Shown here piece after piece: positions 31,252-35,391 of a stretch of DNA of 35,391 nt. The notes under the pieces were generated by a model. That model was not told where the DNA came from and made no database searches. It was given only the letters and a program-made list of their open reading frames with translations. The stretch is taken from the NCBI GenBank assembly GCA_029261135.1, contig JAJDBX010000017.1, forward strand, positions 1 to 35,391, read 5' to 3'. The DNA is from Nitrospirota bacterium (lineage in GTDB: Bacteria > Nitrospirota > Nitrospiria > SBBL01 > JAADHI01). The translations under genes were made by a program, and so were the position numbers. Within the stretch, counting starts at the first letter, position 1; every line of letters starts with the position of its first letter.

Positions 31252-33023
31252 ATTTTTTGCTCTCGTTTATCTCTGTTCTGTGATATTCCTTTGGCCTGTA
31301 AATTCGCTTTGGCGAGTTGCCGAGCCAAGATGATTTCGTTTGCAACTTGCAGGATATCCTCATAGGCACAAACGGTCTTCAGTAACATTTCGAGTTCATT
31401 AAGCCCTTCTTCTCCTTGTCCCCCTTTCTTTTTTTTGATGAGTCGCAACACGTCACTCTGAAGGGCTGAGGCCAAAAGGACTTGTTGCCCGGCGGTTTGA
31501 TGGGGCCAGTTTTTATAGTTTTGAGCCAGCTCTCGGAGGTCGTAGGCCGCTTTGTCGGGGATCTTGTTCTCTTGGTGTAATCGAGTCCAGTTTTCTAGCC
31601 GTTCATCTAAACCTGCTGTCCACTGTCCCTGGATTTTAATGGGGGCCCCACCTCGAACATGTAAGTGGACAGCCAAGCCATTTCGGTCGGTTCCTTTTGC
31701 TGCATGCTCTGCATTTCGTCCATATTCCAATAAATCTTCCAGCGGCACCATAAAATGCCCGATCGCAAGGCCCACAGAAAGTGTCGGAGAGCGGCCCTCA
31801 AGATCTGTCCATTCCGCCATTAAATGGGCAAACTGATCATGGAGTGCCCTGGCACAAGCTAAACTCTGATCTAGTGGAAGAAAAGCGAGCACATCGTCGC
31901 CACCAGAATAGACCAATGCCCCTTTGTGCTCCTCAACCGTTTTTTCTGCACCCTCTGTAAATGTGGCCAGTTGTTGTGAAAATTTCCGATGTTCAACTGC
32001 TGATTCGATTGCGGCAATAGATTTTCCCATTCGATCACCATCGGCAACCAGCACAGTCATATAGGGCGCCGGTTCCCCATAGTTTTTTTCTAAGTTCTTT
32101 AATACATCGACCAACTTATTCAATATAGAAAAATCTTGAGCAATTTCTTTCACAAATTCCTTGTGGCGGTTACGGTAGACAATGCTTCCTTCGTACTGAA
32201 AATCACTGAATCGGGTCCATTTCACTCGTCCCAAACCCTTTGCGACAAGGGGTTCACACATTGAGATCAAGACCGCCAACTCATCCTTAGCGTCTGACTT
32301 TGCGAGTCCTCGCAACCAGGGATCTGCTGCAATTCGAGACACAGAGGGATAGCCTTTCTTGCCACCAGCCAGACGTTTTGTTAAGGCAACAACATCTAAT
32401 TGTTCGCCTTCGGCCAGTCGAAGGCGCAGTTCTAATTGCTTGTTAAGAGCATCGGTTTTCGCCCTATCGTTCCAAACAGATTCTCTTCTGCCATCAAGTG
32501 ACGACTTGGGAATAAGAGGGCGGCCCTTCGCCGGTCCAAAATCCTTCAGGGCTTTTCTACCAGCGAGCAATCGCATGAGTTTCTGCCTTGCTTGAGGGTA
32601 AGCCTCTTTTGATTCCACCGGTGTCCAGGCTGCGTAAAATTCAATTACGTCATTCAGTTGGTCTTCCCAGAGATCATGGCGAATCCGATCTTCGACCTTT
32701 TCTTTTGCTTCGGTGGCAAATTTTTTCCAAGAAATCTCGGCAGCCTTTTTCGCGAGATCTCTGATTATTTCGGGACGAACATTAGGAGGTAATTCCGCCA
32801 AAATCACATTTGCTACATTTAGCGGGCTCTCTTCCTCAAGATCACTCGGATCCTCTGGTGCAGGAAAGATGAGTTCTCCTTTTGCATCAGCGATGGCTCT
32901 TGATGTGGCTTTGCAGACTTCGGACAAAAGGAAGGATCCGAACCAGAGGTCTCTTGTTCGACGCGCAGAAGCGATGAATTCTTGTACCGGGCCGATAGAA
33001 ATAGCAATAAGATGAGCTGTCAT
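31248..33023 (-). CDS. cmr2: Type III-B large subunit Cmr2 (Cas10), GGDD present, HD domain absent
   Basis: This is a 591-residue Cas10. It begins almost at once with the SIGPVQEFIASARRTRDLWF segment, where HD-bearing relatives have about 200 extra N-terminal residues. The HD DNase is therefore missing. The cyclase palm keeps VLVADGDRMGK (about 324-334) and YSGGDDVLAF (GGDD about 374-377), so conversion of ATP to cyclic oligoadenylates on target recognition is expected. Defence should depend on RNA cutting by Cmr4 and on a cOA-activated effector. It overlaps cmr3 and cmr1 by 4 bases each. Confidence 0.95.
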   Translation of the reverse strand: MTAHLIAISIGPVQEFIASARRTRDLWFGSFLLSEVCKATSRAIADAKGELIFPAPEDPSDLEEESPLNVANVILAELPPNVRPEIIRDLAKKAAEISWKKFATEAKEKVEDRIRHDLWEDQLNDVIEFYAAWTPVESKEAYPQARQKLMRLLAGRKALKDFGPAKGRPLIPKSSLDGRRESVWNDRAKTDALNKQLELRLRLAEGEQLDVVALTKRLAGGKKGYPSVSRIAADPWLRGLAKSDAKDELAVLISMCEPLVAKGLGRVKWTRFSDFQYEGSIVYRNRHKEFVKEIAQDFSILNKLVDVLKNLEKNYGEPAPYMTVLVADGDRMGKSIAAIESAVEHRKFSQQLATFTEGAEKTVEEHKGALVYSGGDDVLAFLPLDQSLACARALHDQFAHLMAEWTDLEGRSPTLSVGLAIGHFMVPLEDLLEYGRNAEHAAKGTDRNGLAVHLHVRGGAPIKIQGQWTAGLDERLENWTRLHQENKIPDKAAYDLRELAQNYKNWPHQTAGQQVLLASALQSDVLRLIKKKKGGQGEEGLNELEMLLKTVCAYEDILQVANEIILARQLAKANLQAKGISQNRDKREQKI

Positions 33024-34345
33024 TTATCGATCTCCTCGAAGCCCTTTTCTATTGCAAAAGCGATAAACGCTTCTAGGGCAGAACCTTTTTCGGAGCGATT
33101 CATTGGGGAATTTGGATATCTAGAAAGCTCAGGTCTCCGAATATTCGTTTCACCGAAGTCCCGCTCTAGATCTTGGGGGTTCCTCTTGACCTTTAATGTA
33201 ATCTCATTTACTGGAGGGGTCGATAATTTCAATACCATCGGCACCGCCTTAGTCCCGTTCCCGAAAGCTAACGGACGTAAAATAATGGGACTCGCCATGC
33301 GCGTTTTATTTTTTGGGTAAACTTCAGGGGCTTTTAGCTTAGGTTCTTTTGGGAACTGAAAAATAATTGGAAGGCCAAACTCTGCCCGTGGAAAAGCCGG
33401 GGCCTCTTCTAAGTTCTCCAAAGTAATGCTTGATTTGTGATTGGGATCACCCAGGTGAGAGATCGCTCGAATGGAATCTGCCTCGGGCCAAAGAGAGCGT
33501 CCGAATCGATTCCCATTTTTTCCGGAATTTCTTCCGTTTGGAGTGCCTTGTCTGAATTGGTGCATTAGGTCAATGGCTTTCTTCCAGGCGACAACAGGAA
33601 GGGTAGGTGTTTTTGAAACAAAGAAAGTTGAGCCGAGTCGAGGCCATCCAGCTTTATTTTCGAATTCGGAAATACCATAATATTTTTTCTTTTTCTGAAA
33701 CCAAACTTCAAGACCCATTTCATCAGGCGGGGCTAATACCTTGCAAAGCAATGCGCCACAACCACGTCGCGTCCGCGCGCCAATACCGCCAAAATTGACC
33801 CAAGCCCAAATAGACGCCTCGATATCTTTTCGAAAACCCTCAGGAAAACAAATGGTTAAAGAAAATGAAAGATCTTTTCTTGCTTTACTTGGTTCTATGT
33901 CTTCCCTTTTATTTCCTTGAAATGGAAAGAGTGCATATGAAGGGTAATCGTCTAAAATTTTATAATAGTTTTTCTGAGGAGGAACAGAGGCGCAAGCCTC
34001 TTCTACTCCCAAAATTGAAATGTTCACCTCTAGTTCGACAGAGCTAGGGTTATCGGTTGTCCCCCAAATTTCGCCTTCTCGGTGATAGAGCTCTTTCTCA
34101 CTGCGAAAGTTCGCTCCTCTTGTTGCACGCCACCAAAACCTCAAATGTCCTCGAATCGAGGAGGGACGAATGAGGGTTATCGGGTCATTTTCACCCGCCT
34201 CCACACCGCCACCGAAGATCGGGGTGATCACTTTGATCAGATATGTTTTTATCTTATGATCCGGATAGTGTTCATCGGTTTCGGCTTTAAGATCGACTTG
34301 TAGCTTTGGGGCATCGGGACACGGGGTCATAATCGTCCGGCTCAT
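33020..34345 (-). CDS. cmr1: Type III-B RAMP protein Cmr1
   Basis: This 441-residue RAMP protein caps the Cmr complex with Cmr6 at the crRNA 3' end. The diagnostic segment IRGHLRFWWRATRG lies at about 64-77 after PIFGGGVEAGENDPITLIR. A second RAMP-like half follows with the glycine-rich FGGIGARTRRGCGAL. It is longer than many homologues because of a charged C-terminal part. It is separated from cas6 by 52 bp. Confidence 0.95.
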   Translation of the reverse strand: MSRTIMTPCPDAPKLQVDLKAETDEHYPDHKIKTYLIKVITPIFGGGVEAGENDPITLIRPSSIRGHLRFWWRATRGANFRSEKELYHREGEIWGTTDNPSSVELEVNISILGVEEACASVPPQKNYYKILDDYPSYALFPFQGNKREDIEPSKARKDLSFSLTICFPEGFRKDIEASIWAWVNFGGIGARTRRGCGALLCKVLAPPDEMGLEVWFQKKKKYYGISEFENKAGWPRLGSTFFVSKTPTLPVVAWKKAIDLMHQFRQGTPNGRNSGKNGNRFGRSLWPEADSIRAISHLGDPNHKSSITLENLEEAPAFPRAEFGLPIIFQFPKEPKLKAPEVYPKNKTRMASPIILRPLAFGNGTKAVPMVLKLSTPPVNEITLKVKRNPQDLERDFGETNIRRPELSRYPNSPMNRSEKGSALEAFIAFAIEKGFEEIDK

Positions 34346-34397
34346 ATTTGTTCCTTCATTTTGAGGAAAACTATCAAGGTTCCTTCAGGTTTTAAAC

Positions 34398-35303
34398 TCA
34401 AGTTCTTTGGACCTCATACCGTCCCATGCCGAAAGTTGCGCCCTTGCCAACATGAACCCATTCCCCCAACTGTAAATAAGCCAAGAAGGGTTCAAGATCC
34501 CCCTCAAAAGTCATCTCTCCCACAAAACCCCCTTGCGGGATGCTCCTGTTTTGCCGCCGGGAGTAGCGTTCCTGATCACGCCAGCGCAATGTATGGGAGG
34601 CCACTCGAATTTCTTTTGCGCGGGAAAGAAGCTCTTCAGGGAAAAACTCATCCTGGAAGCCCCCATGAAAAGCCTGTAGATTTGAAATCCGGCGGCAAAG
34701 TGTTCTGAAGAATATCGGGAAGTCAATTTCGACGACCGGGTGCCCATCGACAACAATGCGCGTCGGTGTTAAAAACCGGAGGGTGACTTGAGCGCGATCT
34801 GAAAACGCTTGGGTGGTTTCTAAGACAGGGTTCACCGTTTGCAGTTTAAATCGCCCCCTTGACGGCCCCAAACCACGCTGGCCCAGGGTCTCAAAAGCCC
34901 GAACAAAATAGGGCAGATAATCAATCCCCCTCCCGATCAGTACCAAACCGAACGTGATGGTTTCTCCTGGTTCATAATTCGAGTTATGTTCAATAGGCGG
35001 TTCAAGCACAAAAGGACGCGGGATGGCCAAACCTTTCGGCATACGGCTTGTGGATAGAGGGGGCGGCGTCTCAAAAAGATAGGGGTATGCACAAACCCGA
35101 TAAAGCGGACAATCGATACATTCCGTATCGGGAATCGTACAGGTGACTTTTTTTAACGCATTACCAAAGCCGCCCCGAAGCATGGCCCCGATATTTTTAG
35201 AAAAAGTGATTGGGGATTCGGTGATAAGGCTAAAGTGAAACCGAGACACCAAAAGAAGGTTTGTTTTTTCTTGGACGGAAAGAGAGGGAGCCATCGATAC
35301 CAT
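34398..35303 (-). CDS. cas6: Cas6-type pre-crRNA processing endoribonuclease
   Basis: This 301-residue protein is of the PF10040 Cas6 type that cuts repeats to leave the ATTGAAAC handle. The N-terminal cysteine set C55, C62, C65 and C71 around DCPLYRVCAYPYLFETPPP is a family feature that may bind zinc. The C-terminal RAMP glycine-rich loop is VGKGATFGMGRYEV (about 285-298). It is the first gene of the operon. Two in-frame starts exist, ATG at 35303 and ATG at 35294; neither has a strong ribosome site, so the choice is open. Confidence 0.92.
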   Translation of the reverse strand: MVSMAPSLSVQEKTNLLLVSRFHFSLITESPITFSKNIGAMLRGGFGNALKKVTCTIPDTECIDCPLYRVCAYPYLFETPPPLSTSRMPKGLAIPRPFVLEPPIEHNSNYEPGETITFGLVLIGRGIDYLPYFVRAFETLGQRGLGPSRGRFKLQTVNPVLETTQAFSDRAQVTLRFLTPTRIVVDGHPVVEIDFPIFFRTLCRRISNLQAFHGGFQDEFFPEELLSRAKEIRVASHTLRWRDQERYSRRQNRSIPQGGFVGEMTFEGDLEPFLAYLQLGEWVHVGKGATFGMGRYEVQRT

Positions 35304-35391
35304 TAAATCCCGCTGAGAAAAAGTGCTTTAAATATATATGATTGTGGATTTCTATCATTCCTAAAATGAATAGTCAATCCCCTCAGATGAG
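35304..35391 (-). promoter_or_regulatory. Upstream region of the cas operon (window edge)
   Basis: These 88 bases must contain the operon's upstream control region, at least in part. A TATATTTAAAG stretch near 35325-35335 on the minus strand could serve as a -10 box. I see no good -35 at the right spacing. Anything further upstream, including possible adaptation genes, is outside the window. Confidence 0.35.

Overview
The window looks like the accessory backbone of a bacterial plasmid, or of a plasmid integrated into a chromosome. It carries an iteron-controlled replication module, a partition module, transposon and recombinase debris, a toxin-antitoxin pair, several cargo genes, and a complete type III-B (Cmr) CRISPR-Cas interference locus with its array. 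The content suggests a Gram-negative bacterium: DUF932 and Fic proteins, an APC permease, dodecin, a bacterioferritin-like protein, and SD-led genes with frequent TTG starts. I cannot name the genus. Base composition is uneven, being AT-rich in rep/par and GC-richer in the ABC transporter, which fits a mosaic replicon.

Layout. 1-420: end of an IS6-like element with its terminal repeat, cut by the window edge. 746-5322: RepA-type initiator on the minus strand, six 22-bp iterons with an AT-rich tract, then parA-parB and a tandem ribbon-helix-helix-like gene, and one orphan iteron 3.2 kb away. 5523-8858: a small hypothetical gene, a DUF932 gene, and an AlbA_2/ATPase-like gene interrupted by one in-frame amber codon. 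8988-11196: HU, a putative 22-aa membrane peptide, dodecin, a cold-shock gene whose leader contains an intrinsic terminator, and a candidate structured ncRNA of about 340 nt. 11788-19742: a possibly GemA-like phage-type gene, APC permease, bacterioferritin-like gene behind a Fur-like box, two paralogous CxCG small proteins, a cupin-like protein, a methyltransferase, and a two-gene osmoprotectant-type ABC transporter.

19800-25453 is a recombination zone. It holds a RAYT transposase remnant, higBA flanked by two copies of a recombinase 3' tail, an intact tyrosine recombinase, a wHTH gene overlapping an ScpB-like gene, a Fic gene under a 30-bp perfect inverted repeat, a recombinase fragment that has lost its tyrosine motif, and a 121-bp MITE-like element.

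25588-35303 is the CRISPR locus. The array has 13 repeats and 12 spacers and is read on the minus strand. Transcribed toward it is an operon cas6-cmr1-cmr2-cmr3-cmr4-cmr5-cmr6, followed by two small genes. Cmr2 (Cas10) keeps the GGDD cyclase motif but has no N-terminal HD nuclease domain. No Csm6/Csx1-type effector and no cas1/cas2 are present in the window. The two terminal genes are a 184-aa protein with one N-terminal membrane helix joined to a single SAVED/CARF-like half-domain, and a 79-aa Csx3-like protein whose catalytic-region motif is altered. I infer that they form a compact membrane-anchored cyclic-oligoadenylate effector with its partner or regulator. This is the best candidate for an undescribed system in the window.
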